NCBI GenBank assembly: GCA_009773155.1
Contig: WOVA01000001.1
Location: forward strand, 1-64,000
DNA: 64,000 nucleotides
Origin: Elusimicrobiota bacterium
Lineage (GTDB): Bacteria; Elusimicrobiota; Elusimicrobia; Elusimicrobiales; UBA9959
Direction of reading: 5' to 3'
Shown: positions 36,141-45,383 of the stretch, in pieces
How positions within the stretch are numbered: the stretch's first letter is position 1
Layout: the number at the start of each line of letters is the position of its first letter
Program-made: the position numbers and the translations under genes
The notes under the pieces: model-generated
Database searches by the model: none
Told to the model about the DNA's origin: nothing
Seen by the model: only the letters and a program-made list of their open reading frames with translations

Positions 36141-37084
36141 TTATTCCCGCGTAAACCGCTCTTTCGGCCCGCCTTCCCCGCGCGGGAAGGGGAGACCACC
36201 GGCTTGAATTCGGACCAGCCATAGAGACCGGGATATTCCCGCCACGGGCCCTCGCAGATCTTATACCAGGCGCAGCGGCGGCACCCGGCCCGCTTGGCCT
36301 TGCCCTCGGCCCGCCGGTAATCGCCGTAGCTCTCGATGTAGAGATCGTCGTCGGAGACCGGCCCTTCCGGTATCACGCGCTCGGCAACGCAGTCCTCGTA
36401 GCCCTTCATCAGGCAGAACGGGACGGCCTCGGTATAGCAGGGCCGGCCGGCGGCCCGCCCTATATCCAGCGCTTTTTTTATGTAAGTCAGGGCGTCGGTT
36501 TTCCTCGGCGTCAGCCAGGAGCGGTTCTCCCAGGCCGTGCCCACAAGATGGACGAAGGCGAACTGGAACTGGTCGACGCCCAGTCTCACCAGCAGCCTGG
36601 CCAGCGCCGGCAGGTCCTTGTAGTTCTTCGAAGTGATCACCGTGTTGGTCAGCACGTAAAAGCCGGCCTTCCTGCAGTTCAGTATGCCGCGCGCCACCTC
36701 GGCGAAACCGCCTGGGGCTTTGGTGAGACCCTCGTGAACGACGGGAGTGGAACCGTGCAGCGAAGGACTGACCTCGGTGACTCCCGCCTGCTTCAACTCC
36801 AGGCAGTAATCGTAATTGGCGAAGCGGCGGCCATTGGTCTGCACCTGAACGGACTCATACCCGAGTCCCCGGGCCAGCCTCACGGCCGCCGGCAGGCCCG
36901 GGTGCAGCGTGGGCTCGCCGCCGGTGAACACGACCGCGTCTACGCCCTGCTTCCTGGCCCGGGTCAGCGCGGCCTTTATCCCGGCGAGACTCTTGCTCCC
37001 GGCGCGGGCGCGCTTGGTCCCCTGCGCGCAGAAATCGCAGAAATTATTGCATCCGAAGCTTATCTTAATATCTATGCGTTTCAT
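36137..37084 (-). CDS. Radical SAM protein
   Basis: CNNFCDFC, FTGGEPTLHP, C-terminal CRRCAWYKICEG...GWSEFKPV. Confidence 0.9.
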   Translation of the reverse strand: MKRIDIKISFGCNNFCDFCAQGTKRARAGSKSLAGIKAALTRARKQGVDAVVFTGGEPTLHPGLPAAVRLARGLGYESVQVQTNGRRFANYDYCLELKQAGVTEVSPSLHGSTPVVHEGLTKAPGGFAEVARGILNCRKAGFYVLTNTVITSKNYKDLPALARLLVRLGVDQFQFAFVHLVGTAWENRSWLTPRKTDALTYIKKALDIGRAAGRPCYTEAVPFCLMKGYEDCVAERVIPEGPVSDDDLYIESYGDYRRAEGKAKRAGCRRCAWYKICEGPWREYPGLYGWSEFKPVVSPSRAGKAGRKSGLRGNK

Positions 37085-37171
37085 TGGAAGAAGCCGGGCC
37101 CCGGTATCCCGCGGCGGCCGTATGACAATGATATCAGTTTTGCCCCCGGGCCGCCCCTCGTCCCGGACGGT

Positions 37172-37888
37172 TCAGGCCCCGGCCCGGGCGCGGAAGAGGC
37201 GGGCCCCGGCCGAAAGAGGAAAGACCGTCCTGCCTATGCCCTTAGGCGGCGCCGCCCGGTTCTCGGCGAAGTAGGAATTATTCCTGAGGAAAAAATCTCC
37301 GGAGTAGGGAGGCGTCTGCCGTATCTTTACGGTCCGTCCCGCGCAGGAGCGCGAGCAGACGCCTTTTTTTTTGAAGGGACAGAACTTGGTCATCGCGAGA
37401 TATCTGAACGGATAGTGGAAGGAGAGCTTTATCGCACCTCCTCCGAAAGAGGCCGCCCTGTCGGGGTCGTCGATCTCCAGCCGGCGCAGATTATTTTCGG
37501 CGAAGAACCTCTCGAGGAACTTTTCGTCCATGCGGACAAAGTCGACCGACACCGGCCGCCCCAGCAGCAGGGGGACCGACTTTCCGTAAGCCCGGTTCAC
37601 CGCGCGCATGAGCCCGAGGTCGCTGAGGCTCAGTTCGGCCCCGGGGAACACCCGGAGTATCCGGTCGAAAGTCTTCAGAAAAGCCTTGAGCGGCGCCGCG
37701 GGCAAAAGCGGCGTAAGCACGGTCAGCTCCGCCGCCCCCTTGTCCTTCAGCGCGCGGACATCGTCGGCCGAAGGCAGCAGGTTCCGGCAGAACTCGCTGC
37801 CGAGATAGACCCGCCCATAGCCGGCGAGGTCCTTCGGCCGGAGTCCGCGCACTTCCGGGGGAGTGACCGATAAGGCCCGCTCTATCAC
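37172..37888 (-). CDS. U32-like (UbiV-like) protein, pair 1 small partner
   Basis: VYLGSEFCRNLLPSADDVRAL; C-terminal Cys motifs KFCPFKKKGVCSRSCAG; adjacent to a U32 protein. Confidence 0.65.
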   Translation of the reverse strand: MIERALSVTPPEVRGLRPKDLAGYGRVYLGSEFCRNLLPSADDVRALKDKGAAELTVLTPLLPAAPLKAFLKTFDRILRVFPGAELSLSDLGLMRAVNRAYGKSVPLLLGRPVSVDFVRMDEKFLERFFAENNLRRLEIDDPDRAASFGGGAIKLSFHYPFRYLAMTKFCPFKKKGVCSRSCAGRTVKIRQTPPYSGDFFLRNNSYFAENRAAPPKGIGRTVFPLSAGARLFRARAGA

Positions 37889-38745
37889 GATCTCTCCTTC
37901 AGGTACTTATAAAGAACATCGAAACTCCCCTTGACCTTCAGCGCCCGCCCGAGGAATTCTTTTTTGGTGAAATCGCCGGCGAGCAGCTCCACCATCTGGC
38001 GGGCCTCCCGGAAGATCAGGCGCGAGAGCTCCTTTTCCGGGCTCCGGCCCACCTTCAGCACCTCTACGCCGATACGGCGGTGATCGTAAAGATCGGCCAG
38101 GTGCTCCGCCGCGCCGCGGTCGGACATGCGGTACTCCTTCCCCGCGGCCAGGAAACGCCGCTCGCAGAAAGGGTTCCTGCCGCCGTGGCAGTCCAGAAAG
38201 CAGAGCCCGTTGTAATTGACGCAGTATTCGCGGTGCTTGAGGAAGACCTCGGCTTTCACCCCGCGGGCGCCGCGCAGCATTGCCGCGGCCTCGGAGGACC
38301 GAAGCTGTTCGGGCAGCGCCACCCGCTTCACTCCATAGCCGGCGTAGAAGGCCAGCGCCTCGGGATTTATGCAATAAGAGAGGGTGCTGAGTATGTAATC
38401 CGTCCTTACCTTTTTTCTCCGCAGAGCGTCCAGGAGGGCCAGGTCTTTGATGATGACGCCGTCGATACCTCCCCGGACCAGTTCCTCTATGACGGCCACG
38501 GTGTGGGCGAGGAACTCCTTGCTGGCCTCGTTGGCCGCGAAAAAAAGCTTCACCCCTCTCTTGTGGGCGGCGTCCCTGGCGGAGAGCACCTCCTCCACCG
38601 TCGAAAAGTTCCTGGCTCCCTCGACGTGGCTGGGGACGGAGTAGATTCCGCAGTAGAGTTCATCCACTCCCTCCTCCAGGTAGTAGTCCAGTTCCTCGCG
38701 GGAGCCTATCCCGACCTGGATCTTCATCCTCTTCTTTTTGCTCAT
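37885..38745 (-). CDS. U32 family protein (UbiU-like), pair 1
   Basis: GVDELYCGIYS, GIDGVIIKDLALLDALR, RVALPEQL, KHREYCVNYNGLCFLDCHGGRNPFCER. Confidence 0.8.
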   Translation of the reverse strand: MSKKKRMKIQVGIGSREELDYYLEEGVDELYCGIYSVPSHVEGARNFSTVEEVLSARDAAHKRGVKLFFAANEASKEFLAHTVAVIEELVRGGIDGVIIKDLALLDALRRKKVRTDYILSTLSYCINPEALAFYAGYGVKRVALPEQLRSSEAAAMLRGARGVKAEVFLKHREYCVNYNGLCFLDCHGGRNPFCERRFLAAGKEYRMSDRGAAEHLADLYDHRRIGVEVLKVGRSPEKELSRLIFREARQMVELLAGDFTKKEFLGRALKVKGSFDVLYKYLKERS

Positions 38746-38751
38746 ATGCGT

Positions 38752-39522
38752 TCAGGTATCGGGGCAGAAGACCAGCCTGTCGATGCGGGCGGACCGGGAC
38801 CTCGAGGCCGCGCCGCCGCCCCACTCCACGAATATGGTGTTGCCGCCGGCTATAAGAGTCTCCCTGATCCTGTCGTTCTTTATGCCGTAATTGGCGCGGA
38901 GGCATTCCCGGGCGCAGTTCACCGTCGCGGGCGATTCGCCCGGCGGCACGTCGGGCATGCCCATCAGGCAGGTCCGCGAGGTGGCGATATCCATGTACGG
39001 GTAGAAGACGGTGAACCGCAGTTTACCGGCCCCCTCCGGCCGGCGCAGGCGGAGCGCCCCGGGAAACAGCGTCATCTCCAGGCGGCCGACCTTCAGCTCC
39101 TTAAGCAGAACGGTGCCGTCGCGGTTCAGGATACTGAGGACGCCGCCACGGTCGGGTAGCGCGAAATCACGGGAAAGCCGGCGGCCGAAACTCACGGGGA
39201 CGCTCCAGCGCATCCGCCTTATAAGGCCGAGAACGCCGAAATCGTTGACGCTGATCTCGAACCGCCGGCCGAAGCGCATTTTTCTTATCGCGGAGAAGAG
39301 CCCTTCGAGTACGCGGAGGCCCTTGTCGGTGACCAGCGGCGTCAGCAGGCAGACGTCCTTTTTCTCTCCGGCCAGGAGCCGGAGGCCGTCGGCCAGGCCC
39401 GGCTCCAGGAGGTTCTCGCAGAATTCGGACCCGAAATAGGCCCAGTCGAAACCCTTGAGCGCTTTTCTCAGCGCGGCAGTATCCCGGAACGCGCCGGGCC
39501 CCAGTTTAAGTCCCTTCTCCAT
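38752..39522 (-). CDS. U32-like (UbiV-like) protein, pair 2 small partner
   Basis: WAYFGSEFCENLLEPG matches the pair-1 small partner VYLGSEFCRNLLPSA; Cys motifs in C-terminal half. Confidence 0.65.
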   Translation of the reverse strand: MEKGLKLGPGAFRDTAALRKALKGFDWAYFGSEFCENLLEPGLADGLRLLAGEKKDVCLLTPLVTDKGLRVLEGLFSAIRKMRFGRRFEISVNDFGVLGLIRRMRWSVPVSFGRRLSRDFALPDRGGVLSILNRDGTVLLKELKVGRLEMTLFPGALRLRRPEGAGKLRFTVFYPYMDIATSRTCLMGMPDVPPGESPATVNCARECLRANYGIKNDRIRETLIAGGNTIFVEWGGGAASRSRSARIDRLVFCPDT

Positions 39523-40453
39523 AGCTCCCCGCCCTCTCCACGAATCTGCGCCTCGCCTCTTCCGGAGGGAACCGCCCGGCCAGGTCCGAGACGGCCCGCA
39601 GCATCTCCCTGATAGCCCTGAGGTTCCGGATCTTCGCCTCCGTGCCGTCGGTCCTGGTCCCGTACTTGACGCAATCCACTCCGGCCAGGCAGTAATCGAA
39701 AAAGGAGGAGGCGTTCAGCAGCCGCGGCGCGCCTCCCCGCGAAAAGCGCAGGCTCAGCCTGGCGGCCGTGCGGGCGATCGTCCCGGCGTCCCTCTCAAAA
39801 ACCCTGTACGGCGACACTTTCGCCAGCGAGCCGCCGGAGCCCATGCGGCACATGCCGTCTTCGCGCTGAGGCCCCGACAGTGTGTAATATTCCGGCTCGT
39901 GCAGATAACAGGCTCCGTTGATATAGGGACAACCGAAGAACTTGTAGCAGAAGATCTCGGTCTCCACCCCGGCGCTCCTGCAGTACCGCAGTATCCCGGC
40001 CGCTTCCGCGGCGGCCAGCTGGTTCGGCAGGATTATCCGGGAGATCCCGAACCTTTCAACGAAGAACCTGGCGGTCCCGGAGTTGAAGCAGGGCTGCACG
40101 GAGCTGAGGTGCAGTGGAACGCCGATCTTTTCTCCGGCGAAGAGTCTGAACAGGCCCGGATTTGAAACTATGAGCCCGTCCAGGCCGGCGGCCGCGATGG
40201 CCCTTATCTTCTTTACCAGGACCTCCCTGTCGGGATCGCGCATCCTGTCTTCCCGGCCATTGGCCGCCAGGAATACCTTCAGCCCGTGCGCGTGCGCGGC
40301 CCGGATGGTCCCGGGCGCGTCCGCGGCGGCGCCGAGGGCGCCTGTGTTGGCGTAATTCGGCACGTCGCCGACCGCGAAATACACCTCGTCCACGCCGAGC
40401 TTCCTGAAGACGGGGATCTCGCGCCGGTCGGTTATGCAGGACAGCAGGCGCAT
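39506..40453 (-). CDS. U32 family protein (UbiU-like), pair 2
   Basis: GVDEVYFAVGDVPNYA, GLDGLIVSNPGLFRL, RIILPNQL, FKFFGCPYINGACYL-type Cys motif. Confidence 0.78.
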   Translation of the reverse strand: MRLLSCITDRREIPVFRKLGVDEVYFAVGDVPNYANTGALGAAADAPGTIRAAHAHGLKVFLAANGREDRMRDPDREVLVKKIRAIAAAGLDGLIVSNPGLFRLFAGEKIGVPLHLSSVQPCFNSGTARFFVERFGISRIILPNQLAAAEAAGILRYCRSAGVETEIFCYKFFGCPYINGACYLHEPEYYTLSGPQREDGMCRMGSGGSLAKVSPYRVFERDAGTIARTAARLSLRFSRGGAPRLLNASSFFDYCLAGVDCVKYGTRTDGTEAKIRNLRAIREMLRAVSDLAGRFPPEEARRRFVERAGSYGEGT

Positions 40454-41376
40454 CAGAACCTCTCCGGTTTGATCGCCGCGGGGTCGGCGTCAGAGGACTT
40501 CAGTTCCCCCTCGCCGTAGATCCTGAGATAATCCGGGCGCGCGCCGCAGCAGGCCGGGGCCAGACGGCAAAGGCGGCAAGCCGCCGCGGGCGCCGGTCCG
40601 TCGATCCCTCCCTCCAGCGGCTCGTCTCCGCGCCGCCAGCGCTGGTATTCGAACGAGAATCCCCCGAAATTGCCCAGCACGCAGAGCGGCATATTCTGTA
40701 TGACGGCCTTCAGCCCGGCCAGTTTCGCCCGGGCCAGCGCGATCTTCACGAAAGGCGCGGCTTCGGAATACGCCGGGACTATGGCCTTGTCGTCCCCGAC
40801 GCGCCCCTTGTTCCTGACGAAAGTAAAATTCACCAGCGAGCAGCGGGGATGGGAGGCTTTCACCCATTCCACGAAATCAGGCAGCAGCCTGCAATTGTCG
40901 CCGAGTATTATGTGGAAAAAGCGTATCCGCTCCTCCAGCCCCAACTCCGCCAGGTTCCGCAGGCCGCTCACCGCCTGCCGGTACTTGACGCTCCTGGTAA
41001 CGCGGTTATAGACGTCCTCGGCGTGAGAGGGGAAATTGACGGTGAAGAAGTCCACTCCCCCCGCTATCCGGGCGCAAAACTTTTTGTCGGAGAGGGCGAC
41101 GGCGTTGGTCGACAGCATCACGTCCCTGACCCCCGCCCCGCGCAGGCCGGCGATAAGCTCCGGCAGCCCCGGGTTGGTAGTGGGTTCGCCGCGCCCCTCG
41201 AGACTTACGGACTTTATCCCGGCGCGCCGGACCCTCCCTATAACGTCCCGGATCTCCGTCCTGCTCCCGGAGGGAGGGTTGTGGCAGTACCGGCAGAAGA
41301 GGTTGCAGGTATAGGAGGCGTCGGCCAGGCATTCCTGCCTGCTTATCCATTTCCCCGAAGAGTTCTTTTTCTTCAT
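40453..41376 (-). CDS. Radical SAM protein
   Basis: CNLFCRYC, LEGRGEPTTNPG, C-terminal CRLCRLAPACCG...GEGELK. Confidence 0.88.
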   Translation of the reverse strand: MKKKNSSGKWISRQECLADASYTCNLFCRYCHNPPSGSRTEIRDVIGRVRRAGIKSVSLEGRGEPTTNPGLPELIAGLRGAGVRDVMLSTNAVALSDKKFCARIAGGVDFFTVNFPSHAEDVYNRVTRSVKYRQAVSGLRNLAELGLEERIRFFHIILGDNCRLLPDFVEWVKASHPRCSLVNFTFVRNKGRVGDDKAIVPAYSEAAPFVKIALARAKLAGLKAVIQNMPLCVLGNFGGFSFEYQRWRRGDEPLEGGIDGPAPAAACRLCRLAPACCGARPDYLRIYGEGELKSSDADPAAIKPERF

Positions 41377-41385
41377 GACAGAGCG

Positions 41386-42600
41386 TCAGTCCAGACCCGC
41401 GAACCTTTTAAGAAATGTGAAGACATTGCCGCTGAAGACCAGCTGGAAAAGGCAGCCGGAGAAGATCCAGAGCGCGAAGGGGGCTCCCTCCATCACCTCT
41501 ATCTTGGGGTTTTCGCGCGGGATCCTGGCGCCCCACCGCCGCAGCAGTTCCGCCTCCTCCGGCGTCATGCCGTCGCGGAAAGAATCGGCGAATTCGTCCT
41601 TGAAGAACTCGTCCTTCTTCACAATGTCGATATAGCGGCGCGAAAGGACCATGCCCGGCGCAATCTCCGACACCGGAACTTCGACCGTGCTGAATTTCTC
41701 CATCAGGGACACCAGCAGGAAGCGCCCGACGGCGAGTATGACGCTGAATTTGACCACGTTCAGCGCCGCGTACCTGGCCCCCTGCAGGAGTTCGCTCCTG
41801 AAGTTGACAAAGCCGTAGGCGAAATAGGAGACAAAAAGCAGGCCCAGCGCCAGCCGCAGCCTGGGACCGGAAAGAAAGCCGGAAACCTTTTCCCAGCCTA
41901 TGAAAAGCAGGAAGAACAGAAGGCTGAGGTCGGGAACCAGCCGCTGCAGGTGGCCCTTGAAGGAAACCGAGGCCACCTGGTAGAGGAAAAAAATGAAGAA
42001 AAGAGAAACGGCGTAAAGAAAGCTTTTCCCGTACCCGCCGTCGAAAAAAGACCTGAAGCCCGCGGCCAGGTCCCGCCTGATGCCCTCGATCTTGAGCAGC
42101 AGTTCCTCGTCCCTGTGCTTATAGCCGCGGTAAGCCCTGGACAGGAACCTGAAGACGTAGTAGACCGCGCCTATCACGAAGGAATTCACCAGTATGGAAA
42201 GCCACAGGCTCCTGGGGAACCCCCGTATCTGGAAGTCGATAAGCGGCAGCAGCGCCAGGCTGGCGATGAAGAACTTGGCGTCGCCGGCGGGCCAGACCTC
42301 GCCGTACCAGAGGAAGAAGCCCACCCCGACGGCCAGCGCCAGGCTGACCAGGTAATAGCCGTAGAAGTTCCACAGCAGATAATCCCCGGATTGGCCGGCG
42401 TCCCCGAGCAGGGTCTCCAGCAGGAACAGGCTCAAAGTGGCGAACGCCGCGTAAAGCCCGGTCAGCACCATGCGGTTGGGGATCTTCCTGGACCTGAGAT
42501 CGTTCGCCGCTATCCCCCAGCCCCACCAGACGAAAAAGCCGGTCAGGAAGACGCGGTAGGCCAGCAGACGGTCAAAGCCGGCGGCGTCGAGCTCAGCCAT
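41386..42600 (-). CDS. Polytopic membrane protein with A24 (prepilin peptidase-like) N-terminal region
   Basis: NDLRSRKIPN and WPAGDAKFF (paired Asp motifs), many TM segments. Confidence 0.65.
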   Translation of the reverse strand: MAELDAAGFDRLLAYRVFLTGFFVWWGWGIAANDLRSRKIPNRMVLTGLYAAFATLSLFLLETLLGDAGQSGDYLLWNFYGYYLVSLALAVGVGFFLWYGEVWPAGDAKFFIASLALLPLIDFQIRGFPRSLWLSILVNSFVIGAVYYVFRFLSRAYRGYKHRDEELLLKIEGIRRDLAAGFRSFFDGGYGKSFLYAVSLFFIFFLYQVASVSFKGHLQRLVPDLSLLFFLLFIGWEKVSGFLSGPRLRLALGLLFVSYFAYGFVNFRSELLQGARYAALNVVKFSVILAVGRFLLVSLMEKFSTVEVPVSEIAPGMVLSRRYIDIVKKDEFFKDEFADSFRDGMTPEEAELLRRWGARIPRENPKIEVMEGAPFALWIFSGCLFQLVFSGNVFTFLKRFAGLD

Positions 42601-43603
42601 GGACCGGCCTCACGGCGAAAATGGTCCGCTTCCCGCTTACCGGCCTGAACTCGCCGCGCCCGAAGTGTGCGGCGTAATTCTTTTCGAAACCGGCGCAGAC
42701 GCCGTTATAGACGCACCTGGAGCAGGTTTCGGCCTTGGCCCTGAGCTTGTCGGTGACCATCGCGTACATCCGGCCGACGTGCTTTTCCTCCGGCAGGAAC
42801 AGGTCGTCGTCCCTATCGGGCAGTTCCCAGTCCTTCATCAGGTTGGCGTGCTCGGGCAGCAGGCAGGGGACGTAGTTGCTCAGGAACCTGAAGGCGGGCC
42901 TGACCCGGCGCCGCCCGAAGGCGGCTATCGCCTCCCTTAGGTACGGCGCCTGCAGCGAATAACGGACTATGAGCTTCTCCGGCGACCGGCCGGCGGCGCC
43001 TGTGAAATGCGCGGCGATAAGGTGCACCGAATCGGTGCGGAAATTATCCAGCGCGAAGCCGGTGAAAGCCGGCAATTGCCTGTAATTCAGGGCCGTGATG
43101 GCCGTGTTGATATTGAGATAGACGCCCAGGTCCAGCAGATTGCCGCAAGCCCTGACCGCTTTCTTGAAAGAGCCCTTTATGCCCGTGACGGCGTCGTGCA
43201 TGGCGGCGTTGTCGCCGTGAATGGAGATGCTGGCGGTGTTCATGCCGCAGGCCGCCAGTTCGGAGGCGTAGGCCCGGTCCCCGAGGTTGATGCCGTTGGA
43301 TATCACCTGTATCGCCGGGTAGCCGATTTTTTTGGCCAGGCGGACCAGTTTCGGCAGCTCGGGATATATGGTCGGCTCGCCGCCTATGAACTGGACCATG
43401 CGCGCGCCGTTCCTGTAGGAGAACATGAGATAGTCCGCCGCCTGGCGATAGCGCATGTCGTCCTTGCCCTTCCATTCCTCCATATCGGGGGAACTGTAGC
43501 AGAAGACGCAGCGGGCGTTGCAGGCGTAATTCAGGGTCAGCTCGCAGACCTTCATGCGTGACTTCGGCCATCCGAACTTCCTGGCGGCCTCGCGGATATC
43601 CAT
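42593..43603 (-). CDS. Radical SAM protein
   Basis: CNARCVFC, IGGEPTIYPELPK, C-terminal CSRCVYNGVCAG...GRGEFRPV; similar to 13266-14300. Confidence 0.9.
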   Translation of the reverse strand: MDIREAARKFGWPKSRMKVCELTLNYACNARCVFCYSSPDMEEWKGKDDMRYRQAADYLMFSYRNGARMVQFIGGEPTIYPELPKLVRLAKKIGYPAIQVISNGINLGDRAYASELAACGMNTASISIHGDNAAMHDAVTGIKGSFKKAVRACGNLLDLGVYLNINTAITALNYRQLPAFTGFALDNFRTDSVHLIAAHFTGAAGRSPEKLIVRYSLQAPYLREAIAAFGRRRVRPAFRFLSNYVPCLLPEHANLMKDWELPDRDDDLFLPEEKHVGRMYAMVTDKLRAKAETCSRCVYNGVCAGFEKNYAAHFGRGEFRPVSGKRTIFAVRPVHG

Positions 43604-44991
43604 CAGTAGCCGCCCTCCCGGAGCCAGATGGCGAAGACGCGGCGCCAGCGGCGGTCCCGTTTGAGCCTCAGCACGAGCCCGAACATGAACTTGAAGAAAG
43701 CGCAGCGCGGGCTCGACGGCAGGTTCCCCCAGAAGGACCCCTGGAAAATATAATTATATACCGGCGAGAGCCTGCAGTAATAACTGTAAGGGCATCTGGC
43801 GCAGTACGGCTGGGAGAATTCCCCGAAGCACGAGGAGATCAGCGCCCTGGCCAGCGGCTCGTTCAGCACGTCCGGCCATCTGGCGGAGCGGACATTGCCG
43901 AGCCTGAAAAAAGGGTCGCCGGAATTGGCGAGCATCCGGGCCTCGTCGCTGGGATAGATGTCGCCGTTATGGTCGTAGGCGAGCCGCATCAGCAGCTCCA
44001 GGTTGCGCCGCGGGCTGCGCCCGGCGGTCTCGGTGGACTTGAGTATATTGAAAGCGCCCTTCTCATAGACCGCGCGGCCGGTCCGCAGCGTCAGCTCCCC
44101 CATGCGTTCCAGCGCCTTGCGGTAAAACCGGAAATATCGCTCCTGGGGGTATGTCCCCGCTTTCGCCGCCCGGCCCAGGGGATCCAGCGGGCCCAGTTGT
44201 ATCCGGTAAAGTCCGTTCTTAACGAAGGAGTCCACCGTCTCCGCAGGAAAAGGCAGCAAGTCCCGCGTGACGGTGCAGATGGCGTTGGGGGTTTCCAGCC
44301 CCTCTCCGCGCGCCGAGCGGGCGTGTATCTCTTTCAGCCAGCGTTCGACCCTGTCGTAATTGGAGCCGCCTGCCGAGACCCTGTTCTTATCGTGAACCTT
44401 CCTGACCGCGTCGAAAGAGGCGCAGACGGCGAATTTATGCCTCTCGAGAAAATCCAGCTTGCCGGCGTCCATGCTCTGCAGATTGGTAACCACGGAAAAA
44501 TGCAGCTTCTTTCCCGCCCGGCGGTTGAGCCGCCGCGCCTTTTCGACGATATACCGCAGCGTCCCGAAGTTCAGCAGAGGCTCGCCGCCCTGGAACTCCA
44601 GGACGAGCCTGTCGTTCTTTATCGCGAATATGAACTCCAGCAGGCGGTCGGCCGTCGCCCTGGACATATCCGCGGAGGAGGCATTGGAACTCGCCGAGCA
44701 GTAGACGCAGTTCAGGTCGCAGCGGTTGGTGAGCGTCACGATGTGGATATGGGGCCCCTTGTAAGAGGCGAAATAGTGCTCCCCGAACCGCTCCTCCAGC
44801 CGGCGGAAATCCAGGCGGCCGGAGAAAAAATCGTTGTCCCGGAGAAAGACTTCCGCCGCGCGGCCCAGCCGCGCCCCCCGCAGCCGCCGCGACGAGACTC
44901 CCTTGAGGAAAAAAGCCCCGCCCGACGGGTTCGCCAGGAACAGGCCGCCGCCCGAATTCTCGAAATATGGATTAAAGAGTCCGTTTTTCAT
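43603..44991 (-). CDS. SPASM radical SAM protein, HxsB-like paralog adjacent to the precursor gene
   Basis: HIVTLTNRCDLNCVYC, LEFQGGEPLLNFGTLR, CPYSYYCRLSPVYNY. Confidence 0.83.
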   Translation of the reverse strand: MKNGLFNPYFENSGGGLFLANPSGGAFFLKGVSSRRLRGARLGRAAEVFLRDNDFFSGRLDFRRLEERFGEHYFASYKGPHIHIVTLTNRCDLNCVYCSASSNASSADMSRATADRLLEFIFAIKNDRLVLEFQGGEPLLNFGTLRYIVEKARRLNRRAGKKLHFSVVTNLQSMDAGKLDFLERHKFAVCASFDAVRKVHDKNRVSAGGSNYDRVERWLKEIHARSARGEGLETPNAICTVTRDLLPFPAETVDSFVKNGLYRIQLGPLDPLGRAAKAGTYPQERYFRFYRKALERMGELTLRTGRAVYEKGAFNILKSTETAGRSPRRNLELLMRLAYDHNGDIYPSDEARMLANSGDPFFRLGNVRSARWPDVLNEPLARALISSCFGEFSQPYCARCPYSYYCRLSPVYNYIFQGSFWGNLPSSPRCAFFKFMFGLVLRLKRDRRWRRVFAIWLREGGY

Positions 44992-45094
44992 ATCCGCGCC
45001 TGCTGCCGGGCGCCGGCCGCCCGGACACGGAACCCGGGCACAGGACTTCAACGGGGGAAGGTGGGGACGGAGGACGCCGGAGCGGACTCAGCGA

Positions 45095-45373
45095 TCAGCA
45101 CCAGCCTCCCCGTGAATGGGAGCCGTGCGAGCCGTGCGAGCCGTGCGAGCCGTGCGAGCCGTGCGAGGCGTGCGAGCCGTGGCTGGCGTGGCTGTAGTGG
45201 CTCGTATCTGTCGTGAGATTGCTATGCACGACATGCTGAGCGGAGAGGTCTTCGGGCACCGTCGCGCCGATTATCCCGAGGGCTATCGCGGTCTTGAGCA
45301 CGTCGGAATCGACCATTTTCCCCTCTTCGCTGCTGAGAAATCTCTTTATTTTTTCGCTGCCTTTCCCGGGCAT
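45095..45373 (-). CDS. hxsA: His-Xaa-Ser repeat precursor peptide (HxsA-like), 92 aa
   Basis: C-terminal TSHYSHASHGSHASHGSHGSHGSHGSHGSHSRGGWC, about ten His-Xaa-Ser units; flanked by HxsB-like and HxsD-like genes. Confidence 0.85.
   Translation of the reverse strand: MPGKGSEKIKRFLSSEEGKMVDSDVLKTAIALGIIGATVPEDLSAQHVVHSNLTTDTSHYSHASHGSHASHGSHGSHGSHGSHGSHSRGGWC
45119..45203. repeat. 9-bp tandem repeat tract (gagccgtgc) encoding the GSH units
   Basis: gagccgtgc repeated, degenerating to gaggcgtgc and gtggctggc. Confidence 0.95.
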
Positions 45374-45383
45374 ATATTCCCCC

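Noticed and set aside
37172-40453. Secreted collagenase-type U32 peptidases
   Set aside because: No signal peptides; paired architecture and Cys motifs favour UbiU/UbiV-type Fe-S proteins.
45119-45203. CRISPR array
   Set aside because: The repeats are 9-bp coding units without spacers and encode His-Xaa-Ser peptide.
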